NCBI RefSeq assembly: GCF_019075875.1 | Contig: NZ_JAHOOZ010000001.1 | Span: forward strand, 620,001 to 684,000 | DNA length: 64,000 nt | Direction of reading: 5' to 3' | DNA from: Novosphingobium sp. G106 | GTDB lineage: Bacteria; Pseudomonadota; Alphaproteobacteria; Sphingomonadales; Sphingomonadaceae | In this document: positions 15,476 through 24,626 of the stretch, one piece after another | Numbering within the stretch: the stretch's first letter is position 1 | Layout of the letters: each line of letters begins with the position of its first letter | Made by a program: the position numbers and the translations under genes | Notes under the pieces: model-generated | Databases searched by the model: none | The model's input: the letters and a program-made list of their open reading frames with translations, nothing else | Told to the model about the DNA's origin: nothing

Positions 15476-16564
15476 TCAGGATACCCGTTGCATGCGGCTC
15501 TGAAAGAGCCAAGGCAGCCGACCCAGCCTGATGCCCTTGCTCAGTGAACTTCGCGCCAGGGCCCATGACAGGACAAAGATGACCGCGATAGATCCGGCCC
15601 GGATGGCGAGCTGCGTTTCCGCTGGCTGGCCATGCGCCAGCGCGCGCGAAGCGGCAAGGACGGGTACGTGGATCGCATAGAGCGGATAGGATATGCTCCC
15701 CAGGAGGAGTAGCGGGCCGGCGAAACGCTCTCCGACCTGCGCGCGGATTGCCAGCCAAAACGCCATGGGCAGCAGGACCAGCACGGCGAGGCAATCGCCT
15801 GCAGCCCGCGGCAGCGGTACGACCGGCAGCAATATCAGGATCATCGGCACTATCGCCAGTCCCCAGAACCAGAGCAGTGGGGTTCCGGGCTGCGAACGGC
15901 CAAAACGGCGCGCGAAGAAGACGCCCAGCCCATAGCCGAAACCGACACGGAAGAAGCCGCCCCACCAGTTGCCGACGGTATCTCCGATCGCCAGGTTGCC
16001 GAACTTTTGTCCTACCAGAACCAGCATCACGGCCGACCCGCCGACGAAACCGAGCAATTGAGCATCGCTCAACCGAGACAGGAACTTGGCGTGCACGAAA
16101 TTGGCGATGAGTTCGAACGTCACCGACCATTGCGGCCCGTTCAGCTGATAGAGGCCGCAGTTGCCGGCGAACACCGGCAGGAACAGCAGGCTGAACGCGG
16201 TAATCGCCAGGACCATGCTCGTATGATTGGGTTCCCATATGAACTGCTGAACAGCGCCCATCACGATGCCGACAGCGAGCAACGGCCACAATCTGCAGAT
16301 GCGGAAGATGAGGAAGCCAGACGCGGAGCTCGTTCTGAGGCGCTCCTCGTAGGACAGCGTAAGGACGAAGCCGCTGAGCATGAAAAAGAAGTCTACGGCG
16401 AGATAGGCGCGCGGGAACAGGCCCTCGTAGCCAAAGTAGGTCGGTTCGTGATGCAGCATGACCAGTATCGCGGCGATGCCGCGCAGGCCGTCGAGCAAAG
16501 GCAATCGCGACGAAGCCGCGTCCGATTTGTGCGTTGCTGAGCGGGCGCCGTCGATTGCAATCAC
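15476..16564 (-). CDS. Acyltransferase 3 family membrane protein (OafA/YrhL type)
   Basis: A 362-residue integral membrane acyltransferase. It begins LPLLDGLRGIAAILVMLHHE, the family signature with the conserved His of the first transmembrane helix. RAYLAVDFFFMLSGFVLTLSYEER is the second signature. About ten hydrophobic helices follow. Members transfer acetyl or other acyl groups to extracytoplasmic sugars of O-antigen, capsule or exopolysaccharide. There is no C-terminal SGNH domain. The gene stands alone between the 58-aa gene and the c-di-GMP gene, so the acceptor is unknown. Confidence 0.92.
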   Translation of the reverse strand: MIAIDGARSATHKSDAASSRLPLLDGLRGIAAILVMLHHEPTYFGYEGLFPRAYLAVDFFFMLSGFVLTLSYEERLRTSSASGFLIFRICRLWPLLAVGIVMGAVQQFIWEPNHTSMVLAITAFSLLFLPVFAGNCGLYQLNGPQWSVTFELIANFVHAKFLSRLSDAQLLGFVGGSAVMLVLVGQKFGNLAIGDTVGNWWGGFFRVGFGYGLGVFFARRFGRSQPGTPLLWFWGLAIVPMILILLPVVPLPRAAGDCLAVLVLLPMAFWLAIRAQVGERFAGPLLLLGSISYPLYAIHVPVLAASRALAHGQPAETQLAIRAGSIAVIFVLSWALARSSLSKGIRLGRLPWLFQSRMQRVS

Positions 16565-16591
16565 CGATACGGATCCGATCCTCCGCCGCGG

Positions 16592-18763
16592 CTAGGCCGC
16601 GACGACCTGCACGAATTGCGGCCGGCTGGGCTGGCCGCCACCGACCAGCGTCGGGATCGGCTGGCCTTCGGACAGGGCGACGAGCGGCATCCCTGCGGCG
16701 GCGAGGGCATAGGGCGATACGCGGTGGCGGGTGCAGAGGCCGCCGGCGCCGTCGCTGACCAGCGGCGTCTCGAACTCGACCCCCAGCTTGTGCTCGGCCA
16801 CGCGCATGACCGTGCAAACCACGAGCTGGCCGCCGCCCATGTCTAGCACCAGCCCGGTGCCGACGGGCACGCCGAGCAGGCCCTCGATCGAGGCGCCGGT
16901 GCGCGAAAGCTCTCGCATCAGCGCTTCGTAGCGGTGGTCCTCGTGGATCACGCCGACGCGGCGGAACATCGAGCGGCGCTCCGAGCGGTGGCGGTCGGGC
17001 CCGGCGGGCTCGATGCGGAAGTTCTGCGCGGCGATGTTCTCGAGGATCTGCTGCTGCGGCAGCGCCTTCGAATAGATCCAGCCCTGGATGTAGCGCGCGC
17101 CCTTGTCGCAGACGACGTGGTACTGGTCGAAGGCCTCGACGCCCTCGACCGTGGTTTCCATGTTCAGCGCGTCCGACAGGCCGATGATCGCGGCAATGAT
17201 CTTTGCGCTGTTCTGGTCCTTCTCGGTGCAGGAATCGACAAAAGTGCGGTCGACCTTGATCTTGTCGAAGGGCGCCGAGCGCAAATAGCTGAGCGACGAA
17301 TAGCCCGTGCCGAAATCGTCGAGCGCGAGCCGGACGCCGAGGCCCTTGAGCGCGCGGAAGGTCGCGTCGGTCTCCTCGCTGTCGCCCATGAAGATGGTCT
17401 CGGTGAGTTCCAGCTCGAGCCGGCCAGGGGCCAGGCCGCTTTCGGCCAGAGCCGCCTCGACGATGCCGACGAAGGCGGGGTTGGTGAACTGGCGTGCCGA
17501 GACGTTGACCGCGACGCGGACCGTTTCGGGCCAATGCGTCGCGTCGGTGCAGGCGCGGCGCAGCGCCCATTCGCCGAGCTCGTTGATGAGGTTCGATTCC
17601 TCGGCGATCGGGATGAAGACGTTGGGGCCGACCGCGCCGCGTTCAGGGTGCTGCCAGCGCGCCAGCCCTTCGAAGCCGATGACGACGTGGTCGGAAGCGC
17701 GGACGACGGGCTGGTAGTGCAGCTCCAGCTCGTCGTTGAGCAGCGCCGCGCGCAGGTCCTCGTCGACGAGTCGGCGCTCCTCGGCCTCGCTCTTGAGGTC
17801 GGCCGAATAGAAGCGGAACTGGCCGCGGCCGCCGTGCTTTGCGGCATAGAGCGCGAGGTCGGAATGGCTGATCAGCTCTTCCATCTCCAGCCCGTCGTAA
17901 GGCGCGATGGCGATGCCCACCGACGTGCCGATCGAGGCACGCTTGTCGCCGATCGGATAGGGCTGCGAGATCATCTGGATCAGCTTGTCCGACAGCTCGC
18001 CGAGCTTACCGCGGTCGTCGATGTCCGGAAGGATGATCTGGAACTCGTCGCCGCCGAGCCGGCCGATCTCGCCGCGCTCGCCGATCACGCGCCGCAGCCG
18101 CTGCGCCACCTGCTTAAGCAGGTCGTCGCCGGCGGGGTGGCCCATCGTGTCGTTGACCGCCTTGAACCGGTCGAGATCGAGCATCATCAGCGCGCAGGAG
18201 CGCTTGGCTGCCTTGAACGCGGACAGCGTCTGGCCGAGCTGGCGGCCCATACGGTGGCGGTTGGCAAGGCCGGTCAGCGAGTCATATTCGGACAGGTGCA
18301 GATCCTCGAGCTTGCGCTCGTATTCGGTGGTGATGTCCTTGGCGCTGCCGCGATAGCCGACGAATTCACCGTTCGCATCGAACTTGGGCTGGCCCGAGAG
18401 CGACCACCAGGCGGTGCGCTCTGCCCGGCTGGGCGCGAAGCGTACCGGCGTGTCGGCGATCTTGTTGTGTGCGGTCAGGCGGAAATTGAGCGAGCGGCCC
18501 GAGCTGTCGCCGTCCTCAAGATCGGGCTCGAACAGCGCGGCAAGCGGCTGTGCGAGCAGCTGTTCCAGCGGGCATTCCAGCTTCGCGGCGGCATGTTCGG
18601 AAATGTAGATCAGGTGCCCCGCGGCGTCGGTCGCCCAGAGCCAGCCGCTCCCCGCGTTCTCGAAGTCCTCGAGCACTTCCAGGCGCAGATTGGCATTGCC
18701 ATAGGCGCCGGCCCCCGGCTTTCGCGTGCCTCCGATGCCCTTGAAGATGTTCGCTACCGCCAT
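16592..18763 (-). CDS. PAS-GGDEF-EAL-PilZ c-di-GMP signalling protein
   Basis: About 723 residues from the ATG at 18763; a GTG at 18820 would add 19 residues. Domain order: PAS (about 30-150, ending in the PAC-like SAKDITTEYERKLEDLHLSEYDSLTGLANR linker, of which the last part starts GGDEF), GGDEF (about 155-320, with intact GGDEF at 237-241), EAL (about 340-575, with E365-G-L, ELTE at 452-455 and DDFGTGYS at 482-489, so phosphodiesterase residues look complete), and a C-terminal PilZ-like domain (RRSMFRRVGV then LSRTGASIEG). Cytoplasmic, no transmembrane helices. It could make and degrade c-di-GMP and also bind it. Convergent genes flank it. Confidence 0.92.
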   Translation of the reverse strand: MAVANIFKGIGGTRKPGAGAYGNANLRLEVLEDFENAGSGWLWATDAAGHLIYISEHAAAKLECPLEQLLAQPLAALFEPDLEDGDSSGRSLNFRLTAHNKIADTPVRFAPSRAERTAWWSLSGQPKFDANGEFVGYRGSAKDITTEYERKLEDLHLSEYDSLTGLANRHRMGRQLGQTLSAFKAAKRSCALMMLDLDRFKAVNDTMGHPAGDDLLKQVAQRLRRVIGERGEIGRLGGDEFQIILPDIDDRGKLGELSDKLIQMISQPYPIGDKRASIGTSVGIAIAPYDGLEMEELISHSDLALYAAKHGGRGQFRFYSADLKSEAEERRLVDEDLRAALLNDELELHYQPVVRASDHVVIGFEGLARWQHPERGAVGPNVFIPIAEESNLINELGEWALRRACTDATHWPETVRVAVNVSARQFTNPAFVGIVEAALAESGLAPGRLELELTETIFMGDSEETDATFRALKGLGVRLALDDFGTGYSSLSYLRSAPFDKIKVDRTFVDSCTEKDQNSAKIIAAIIGLSDALNMETTVEGVEAFDQYHVVCDKGARYIQGWIYSKALPQQQILENIAAQNFRIEPAGPDRHRSERRSMFRRVGVIHEDHRYEALMRELSRTGASIEGLLGVPVGTGLVLDMGGGQLVVCTVMRVAEHKLGVEFETPLVSDGAGGLCTRHRVSPYALAAAGMPLVALSEGQPIPTLVGGGQPSRPQFVQVVAA

Positions 18764-19012
18764 GCCCGGCAAATCATTCCCTGTGTCGCAGGCCAACCTA
18801 GGCCTGACACCGGAAGACACCTCTAAACGGGTTTGGTATCTAATCTCCTAAGATGCGTTTCCGACCTCGGCGGGAGCGGAACGGTCATAGCCCTAAATAG
18901 CGCGGCGCGACGACGGACTGCGGCCGGCGTGATCGGCGGCCTTCTTGGTAAACATCGGGTGAGCGGCCGGGCCGCGGGATCGTCCACGCGGTCCGGCCGG
19001 CCATTTCGCCGC

Positions 19013-19525
19013 TCAAGCCATATGGAGGACGCGCAGTTCGGCCGCGGGCAGACCGCCGTTGGCCACCTTGCGCATCAGCTCCGCCTTGCGCGCCGTCATC
19101 TGGTCGCGCAGCGCGACGAGGTCGACGCCGGCCTTGCGGCACTGGGCGAACATGCCTTCGCTCGGCATTTCTTCCTCGTGCACGTGGTGCTTGATCTCCT
19201 CGGACAGCACATGGACCTTGGCGTCGTAGAAATCGTCCTCGGGAGAGGCCGCCATGATATCGTTGATCAGGACCTTGGCGCCGTCGTGCTCGACATAGGC
19301 TTCGGCCAGGGTGTCTTCCTCGATCTTGCCCTGGAAGGCGGGGTAAAAGATCTCTTCTTCGATGGTCGTGTGGATCTTGAGCTCGTTGCAGATCTGCGTT
19401 GCGAGCGCCTGCTTGCGGCTGGCACCGCTGGCTTTCTCGAACTGTTCGAACAGACCTTCGACCTTGCGGTGATCGGCCTTGAGCAGGGCAACGGCGTCGG
19501 TGAATTCGGGTTTGGCTTGAGGCAT
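19013..19525 (-). CDS. Hemerythrin HHE domain-containing protein
   Basis: A 170-residue hemerythrin-like four-helix protein. Candidate diiron ligands are His19 (KADHRKVEGLFEQFE), IHTTIEEEIFYPAF, VEHDGA and IKHHVHEEE. The start MPQAKPEF at 19525 has GGAG 6 bp upstream; the longer open frame has none. Bacterial relatives sense or scavenge O2/NO or protect iron-sulfur clusters; which applies here is not visible. Cytoplasmic. The gene is transcribed toward the c-di-GMP gene, with about 250 bp of non-coding DNA between them. Confidence 0.9.
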   Translation of the reverse strand: MPQAKPEFTDAVALLKADHRKVEGLFEQFEKASGASRKQALATQICNELKIHTTIEEEIFYPAFQGKIEEDTLAEAYVEHDGAKVLINDIMAASPEDDFYDAKVHVLSEEIKHHVHEEEMPSEGMFAQCRKAGVDLVALRDQMTARKAELMRKVANGGLPAAELRVLHMA

Positions 19526-19694
19526 GTCTCGCTCCATCGTGGTTGCAATCAAGAACCGGGCGAGGGGCACTAGGTTCCCCGATTTGCGACAGGCCGCGGC
19601 GGGGGGATGTGCTCGGCCTGGGCGGAAATAGCGGGGCCGAGACCAGTGTTTCCGGCCGCCATGCAAAGCTGCGGCGCGCCTTGCCGGTATGCGC

Positions 19695-19723
19695 AAAAAA
19701 AGGCGGCCCATTTCTGGGCCGCC
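19695..19723 (-). terminator. Orphan rho-independent terminator, leftward
   Basis: GGCGGCCCA-tttc-TGGGCCGCC (19702-19723), nine-bp perfect stem, preceded on the plus strand by A7 (19695-19701), giving a U7 tail for a minus-strand transcript. The only minus-strand frames entering it look spurious. Confidence 0.85.
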
Positions 19724-19840
19724 GTTAAGTTGAAGGATCTACTAAAGGGCAGATTCTTCGGGTCGCATCGGGGGTGTATCGCGACTCGCATCTGGATAAT
19801 TGTATGAACGCGACAGATAGTCTTGTGGAGTAAATACTAA
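19695..19840 (-). ncRNA. Candidate minus-strand small RNA with C-rich loop
   Basis: The 457-bp gap between the hemerythrin start (19525) and the kinase start (19983) contains a strong leftward terminator at 19702-19723 with no gene to terminate. Upstream of it on the minus strand, GTCGC/GCGAC arms (19762-19766 and 19781-19785) enclose a 14-nt loop containing ACACCCCC. C-rich loops are common in alphaproteobacterial regulatory RNAs. The 5' end is not defined; this is inference. Confidence 0.35.
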
Positions 19841-19982
19841 TACAAATAACTAGTAGATTCTCGTTATAGGGTATTTTCTTAGGCCAAAACCCGTATTTTT
19901 TGGTAGAGGAATTTGATCGTAACTTTTGGAGTTATCTGATAAATACCCTGTTCGATGTTTCCGGAAATGCGGGAGCTGTATT

Positions 19983-21173
19983 ATGGGTTTAGGAAAGTCT
20001 CGCGCAATCCTGCCCTTCGGTAGAACCCCGAGAAGCCTTGACGGGTGTAACCCCGAAGCGCCCTTCCTGCTCGCTCCGGACTTGCCATGTGATCTCAACG
20101 ATCCCAGCTATCCCAGTGATAGGGGTATATTCCAGGCCACGATCGATAATCTGCCCGACCAGGTCGCGCTCGTCGACGGTGCGGGTCGGATCGCCATGGT
20201 CAACCAGGGCTGGGCCGGAATGGCGCGAACCTTTCATCTCGGCCCCTTCGGAGTCGGTGACAATTATCGCCAAGTCTGCCTGAAATTTGCCGAATACGGT
20301 TATGAAATAGGCTTTGCCGTCCTCAGGGCGCTCGACGAATTCGATGAGGGGCTGCGGTCGCACTCGGAACACACCTATTCGATCCCGGGTCCGCAGGGCG
20401 AGAGTTTCTACAAAGTCGTCCTATCCAGCATAGAGTTGCAGCGGACCCGATTCATTGCCGTGTCCAGCCAGGAGATCACCGATCTGGTCATGCTGAAGCG
20501 CCGAAATCGCGAACTGGAGCGCGAAAGGCTATCTATCCAACAGCGGGAAGGGCGCCGGATCGGGCGAGAAATTCACGACACCACCGCCCAGGAGCTTTCG
20601 GTCCTGAATCTTTCGGTCGAGCGGCTCAGGAGCCTGCACAGCGACAAACAATCGCTCGAAGTGTTCGGTGTGATCGACAGCGCCCTGACCCACGTCATCG
20701 ACGAGATCCGCACGATTTCCTTCATGCTACATCCGCCCTCGCTCGATCATGGGCTGGTGGAAGCGCTCAACGCGATGTCGCGCGGCTTCGCGCGGCGGAC
20801 CAAGCTTGCGATCGGTTTCACCTTCGGCGGCGAAATCGAACCGTGGGGAGAGGAGATCGAGCAGGCGCTCTACCGGATAGCCCAGGAAGCGCTCACCAAT
20901 GTCTATCGCCATGCCCAGGCGAGCCAGATCACCGTGCGGTTGATCTCGCGAAGGAACGCGCTTCACCTCGTCATCGAGGACGACGGTATCGGCATGTCTC
21001 CGCAGGCCTGCAAGGTCGACGCCGAGGGTGGGGGCGTGGGCATCGCCAGCATGCGGTCCCGCATGCTGGAACTGTCCGGGCGCCTGTCAATCCAGAGCCG
21101 GAAGGCCGGCTGCCGGGTAACCGCAAGCATTCCACTGCCCGCGGCGATAGTCGCGCTGCGCAGCGCGAGCTGA
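19983..21173 (+). CDS. PAS-containing sensor histidine kinase, NarL-partner (HisKA_3) type
   Basis: A 396-residue cytoplasmic kinase. The ATG at 19983 has GGGAG 7 bp upstream; the TTG at 19926 has none. A PAS-like domain (about 48-165, IDNLPDQVALVDGAGRIAMV) is followed by a short coiled coil. The HisKA_3 phospho-acceptor box REIHDTTAQELSVLNLSVER has His198. The HATPase domain has EEIEQALYRIAQEALTNVYR (N box), DDGIG and GGGVGIASMRSR. The expected partner is a LuxR/NarL-type regulator, but none is adjacent, so this is an orphan kinase. No transmembrane segments; the signal is probably cytoplasmic. Confidence 0.92.
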   Translation: MGLGKSRAILPFGRTPRSLDGCNPEAPFLLAPDLPCDLNDPSYPSDRGIFQATIDNLPDQVALVDGAGRIAMVNQGWAGMARTFHLGPFGVGDNYRQVCLKFAEYGYEIGFAVLRALDEFDEGLRSHSEHTYSIPGPQGESFYKVVLSSIELQRTRFIAVSSQEITDLVMLKRRNRELERERLSIQQREGRRIGREIHDTTAQELSVLNLSVERLRSLHSDKQSLEVFGVIDSALTHVIDEIRTISFMLHPPSLDHGLVEALNAMSRGFARRTKLAIGFTFGGEIEPWGEEIEQALYRIAQEALTNVYRHAQASQITVRLISRRNALHLVIEDDGIGMSPQACKVDAEGGGVGIASMRSRMLELSGRLSIQSRKAGCRVTASIPLPAAIVALRSAS

Positions 21174-21185
21174 TCGTCGAGGGTT

Positions 21186-22604
21186 TCAGCCCCCGACGAT
21201 CGTCTTAACCTCGAGGAAGTCGCGCAGGCCGTAGACGCCGCCCTCGCGGCCGTTGCCCGAACGCTTGTAGCCGCCGAACGGCGCCTCGCTCGACGGCCCC
21301 CAGGCATTCACCCCGACGAGGCCGGCGCGCAGTTGCCCGACGACGCCCTTGGCCAGTTCGGGATCGCCCGTCACTGCCGCGGAGAGCCCGTAATCGGTGT
21401 CGTTGGCGAGTGCGATGCCCTGGTCGAGCGTATCGTAGCTGGTGATCGTCGCGACCGGTCCGAAGGTCTCCTCGCGGAAGATGCGCATCTGGGGCGTCAC
21501 GTCGCTGAACACGGTCGGGCGCACGTAGTAACCGCGGTTGACGTTGTCGGGCATGCCGGTGCCCCCCTGGACCAGCGTCGCGCCTTCGTCGATCGCCGAC
21601 TGGATCAGGCCCTGGATCTTCTCAAACTGGCTCTTGTTGACGACGGGACCCAGGTGGCCGCCTTCTTCGGAAGGATTGCCGACCTGGGTGGCGGCGAACA
21701 TCCGCTGGGCAAAGGCCTCGACATCGGCCTTCTGGTCCTGCTGGACGATCAGCCGCGTCGGCGCGATGCAGGTCTGGCCCGAATTGCCGAGCACGCCCGA
21801 CAGCGTCTTGCCGAGGTGCGCGTCGAGATCAGCGCCGGGCAGGACGAGGTTGGGTCCCTTGCCGCCAAGCTCCTGGTGGACGCGCTTGACCGTGGGCGCC
21901 GCGGCCTGGGCGATAGCGATGCCCGCGCGGGTCGAGCCGGTGAAGCTGATCATGTCGACATCGGGGTGCGACGACAGCGCCGCGCCGGCCTCGGGCCCGT
22001 TGCCGTTGATCAGGTTGAACACGCCCGCGGGCACGCCGGCCTCGGCGAGGATCTCGGCGAAGATGATCGCGTTGGCCGGGCATTCCTCGCTGGGCTTGAG
22101 CACCATCGTGTTGCCGCCCGCGAGCGCGGGGCCGACCTTGGCGGCGATCTGGTTGATCGGCCAGTTCCACGGCGTGATCATGCCGACGACTCCGATCGGC
22201 TCATGCACGACGCGGGCGCCGCGCAGTTCCTCTTCCCACTGGAACGCCTCGAGCGCGCGGCGCGCGGACTTGAGGTGGCCTAGCCCGGCGGGCGCCTGAG
22301 CAGCATTGGCGAACGAGATCGGTGCGCCCATCTCCTCGCTGATGGCCGCGGCCATGTCGCCGAGGCGGGCCTTGTAGAGATCGCAGATGCGGTCGAGCAG
22401 TTCGAGCCGCTCGGCGACCGTGGTGCGCGAGAAGGCGGGGAAGGCGGCGCGCGCGGCGGCGACGGCGGCGTCGACGTCGGCGGCGGTGGCCATGGTGATG
22501 ACCGTGCAGGCTTCCTCGGTCGCGGGGTTGATCACCTCGTGGCGCTTGCCGCCCTGGCTATCGACCCACTGGCCGCCGATGAACTGCTGGAGGTATTCGC
22601 GCAT
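21186..22604 (-). CDS. NAD(P)-dependent aldehyde dehydrogenase
   Basis: A 472-residue aldehyde dehydrogenase. It contains Asn147 in TPWNWP, the FTGSTRAG cofactor motif, Glu245 in QELGGKGPNL, catalytic Cys279 in GQTCIAP and EETFGPV near the end. The sequence is complete and ends EVKTIVGG. It oxidises an aldehyde to the acid; the subfamily is broad-specificity and the substrate is undetermined. It is about 60 bp downstream of the MFS gene on the same strand, so the two may be co-transcribed for uptake and oxidation of one compound. Confidence 0.93.
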   Translation of the reverse strand: MREYLQQFIGGQWVDSQGGKRHEVINPATEEACTVITMATAADVDAAVAAARAAFPAFSRTTVAERLELLDRICDLYKARLGDMAAAISEEMGAPISFANAAQAPAGLGHLKSARRALEAFQWEEELRGARVVHEPIGVVGMITPWNWPINQIAAKVGPALAGGNTMVLKPSEECPANAIIFAEILAEAGVPAGVFNLINGNGPEAGAALSSHPDVDMISFTGSTRAGIAIAQAAAPTVKRVHQELGGKGPNLVLPGADLDAHLGKTLSGVLGNSGQTCIAPTRLIVQQDQKADVEAFAQRMFAATQVGNPSEEGGHLGPVVNKSQFEKIQGLIQSAIDEGATLVQGGTGMPDNVNRGYYVRPTVFSDVTPQMRIFREETFGPVATITSYDTLDQGIALANDTDYGLSAAVTGDPELAKGVVGQLRAGLVGVNAWGPSSEAPFGGYKRSGNGREGGVYGLRDFLEVKTIVGG

Positions 22605-22667
22605 GACCTGATCCTTCCCGGAAGACTTGAGCCGTCTCTGGCACAGGCCTTCCCGGGCGGCAACGGA

Positions 22668-23954
22668 TCAGGGGACGGGCTGGGGTTCCGGTTCGCCACC
22701 CGAGCGCGAAGCCGTCGGGGCGATATCCGTAGCGCGCAGGTTCAGCCGGATCTTCGGCACGACCAGCATGGCGCCGACCGCCATCACCGCGAAGGCGACG
22801 AAGATCGGCGAATAGGAGCCAGTCTTGTCGTAGATGAGCCCGAAGACCGGTGGTGTAACCAGCAGGCCGACCAACTGGGCGAGGCTCAGCAGACCAACTG
22901 CCTTGCCGACCACCGCCGGACCGAAGATCCGCGGCGCCACGAAGCTCTGCAGGGGCAGGATCATCCCGCCCAGTCCGACGAGGCCGGCACCGAGTAGGAT
23001 CATCCAATAGCCAGTCGATGCCATCGACAGCGCGACCATGCCCGCGGCGAAGACTGCAAGGATCGCCGTCATGAGGATGCGCGGGCTGATGCGGTCGGCC
23101 ACGGCTCCGAAGGTCAGCTTGGCGACGAAGGCCATGCCGGCATAGACCGAAACGACGAAGGCTGCGGCATTGGCCTCGACACCCAGGTCGCGCGCCATCG
23201 GCACGATGTTGGTCACCGAACCCATCATGCCCGCCAGGATCACCGTGACGACCAAAGCCAGGAGCCAGAAGGCCGGATCGCTGATGATCTCGCGTGCGGA
23301 CAGCGCCACCGGTGCGCTGGCGCCCTTGGCCAGCGGGGGAGGCGCGTCGGCACCGTCGGGATAGAGCCCGCGGTCGCTCGGGCGGTCGACGATCAGCAGC
23401 AGCGCCGGCACCGTGATGCAGGCAAGGATCAGCGAGAGCACGCGCAGCCCCTCGCGCCAGGCGAAATGATCGAACAGGCCCTGCATCACCAGCGGGAAGA
23501 TCATGCTGCCCGCGCCGATCCCCGAGACGGCGATGCCCAGCGCGGCGCCGCGGCGTTTCTCGAACCAGCGCGTCAGCAGGACCGTGCCCGAGATCGGCCC
23601 GGCCATCGACTGGGAGGCGGCCATGAGCAGGCCATAGACCACAAGCACGGCCGCGAAGGAGGTGACGAAAGACAGCGCGAAGAAGCCGCCGACCATGCCG
23701 GCGACGCCGATCATCATGATCCGCCTGAGCGAGCTCTTGTCCATGAACCCGCCGGCGATGGGCGAGATGATTCCGGCAGCAACCGACATGACCGTGATCG
23801 CCAGCATCAGCACCATGCGGCTCGAGCCGAACTCGCTGGCGAGATGGACGGCGATGATGCCGTAGGTCGGCGCGATCATGCCCGAGCAGGCCATGACGAC
23901 CATCGAGGCGAAAACCTGGCGCCAGCCAACGCCGAAGCTGCGATTCGTGCCCAT
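22668..23954 (-). CDS. MFS transporter
   Basis: A 428-residue major facilitator with about 12 hydrophobic helices, from the ATG at 23954 (MGTNRSFGVG). The longer upstream frame is polar and unlikely to be translated. The segment FMDKSSLRRIMMIGVAGMVG between helices 2 and 3 and LTRWFEKRRGAALGIAVSGIG resemble the oxalate/formate and monocarboxylate antiporter branch. The ligand is probably a small carboxylate, judged by subfamily appearance only. Inner membrane. It precedes the aldehyde dehydrogenase gene on the same strand. Confidence 0.88.
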   Translation of the reverse strand: MGTNRSFGVGWRQVFASMVVMACSGMIAPTYGIIAVHLASEFGSSRMVLMLAITVMSVAAGIISPIAGGFMDKSSLRRIMMIGVAGMVGGFFALSFVTSFAAVLVVYGLLMAASQSMAGPISGTVLLTRWFEKRRGAALGIAVSGIGAGSMIFPLVMQGLFDHFAWREGLRVLSLILACITVPALLLIVDRPSDRGLYPDGADAPPPLAKGASAPVALSAREIISDPAFWLLALVVTVILAGMMGSVTNIVPMARDLGVEANAAAFVVSVYAGMAFVAKLTFGAVADRISPRILMTAILAVFAAGMVALSMASTGYWMILLGAGLVGLGGMILPLQSFVAPRIFGPAVVGKAVGLLSLAQLVGLLVTPPVFGLIYDKTGSYSPIFVAFAVMAVGAMLVVPKIRLNLRATDIAPTASRSGGEPEPQPVP

Positions 23955-24043
23955 TCCCTCGTTCCCACTTTTCCTTATTTCGACGGTCTTATCGCCGGAA
24001 CGAACGGAATTGCAAACAAGCGATTGATCGGCTCGCCACTTTG

Positions 24044-24069
24044 GCCGCGAACGGGAGCCTGTTCGCGGC
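24044..24069 (+). promoter_or_regulatory. Hairpin at the start of the TolA-like gene
   Basis: GCCGCGAAC-gggagcct-GTTCGCGGC, a perfect 9-bp stem whose loop contains the only SD-like sequence (GGGAG) upstream of the start codons at 24072/24087. It may control translation. Confidence 0.35.
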
Positions 24070-24071
24070 GC

Positions 24072-24623
24072 ATGCGTATTGGTTCCATGCCCGCTGCCAA
24101 ACGCCTTAAGGTCTACCGCACTGCGATCGGCTTCCACGACGCCTATGTTGCAGCGCCGAGCAAGAAGGCTGCGCTCGCGGCCTGGGGCGCGTCGAAGGAC
24201 CTGTTCGCCATCGGCGCGGCTGAGATCGTCACCGATCCGGCGCTGACCAAGGCGGCGCTGGCCTCGCCGGGCGAGGTTGTGCGCCGTTCGCGCGGCAGCC
24301 TCGCCGATCAACTCGCGGCGCTGCCCGAGGACGGCAAAAAGGAGGAGCCGTCGCCGCGCCGCGAGCCGGCCAAGCCCGCACGCAAACCGAGGCCGCGGCC
24401 CAGCCGCGACAAGCTCGACGCTCTCGAAACAGCACTGCGGGTGTTCGACGAGCAGGCCGAAGCGCAGATCGCCGCAATCCGCGAGCGCGAGGACGCGCTG
24501 CGGCGGGAAAAGGCGGTGCTGGAGAAGCGGCAGCGTTCGGCGCGCGAAGCACTCGAGGCCAGGGTTTCACGCGCAAGCGAACGGTACGAGGGCGCCCTCG
24601 CCGGCTGGCGAGAGCAGGAATGA
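24072..24623 (+). CDS. Conserved sphingomonad protein, TolA-like coiled coil
   Basis: A 183-residue protein (ATG 24072; a second ATG at 24087 is an equally good start and gives 178). The N-terminus RLKVYRTAIGFHDAYVAAPS then KKAALAAWG and DLFAIGAAEIVTDP is conserved in sphingomonads as I recall it, where homologues are often labelled cell envelope biogenesis protein TolA. The second half is a Lys/Pro/Arg-rich linker and a long charged helix (LDALETALRVFDEQAEAQIA, then REREDALRREKAVLEKRQRS). No signal peptide or membrane helix, so the TolA label is doubtful. Convergent with kup, with three bases between stops. Confidence 0.75.
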   Translation: MRIGSMPAAKRLKVYRTAIGFHDAYVAAPSKKAALAAWGASKDLFAIGAAEIVTDPALTKAALASPGEVVRRSRGSLADQLAALPEDGKKEEPSPRREPAKPARKPRPRPSRDKLDALETALRVFDEQAEAQIAAIREREDALRREKAVLEKRQRSAREALEARVSRASERYEGALAGWREQE

Positions 24624-24626
24624 GAG

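Noticed and set aside
16934..18826. 630-codon plus-strand frame opposite the GGDEF-EAL gene
   Set aside because: Shadow; the minus-strand protein has complete catalytic motifs.
19868..19949. Inverted repeat AGGGTATTT ... AAATACCCT upstream of the histidine kinase
   Set aside because: Nine-base arms 64 bp apart in AT-rich DNA; could be chance, with no supporting second site.
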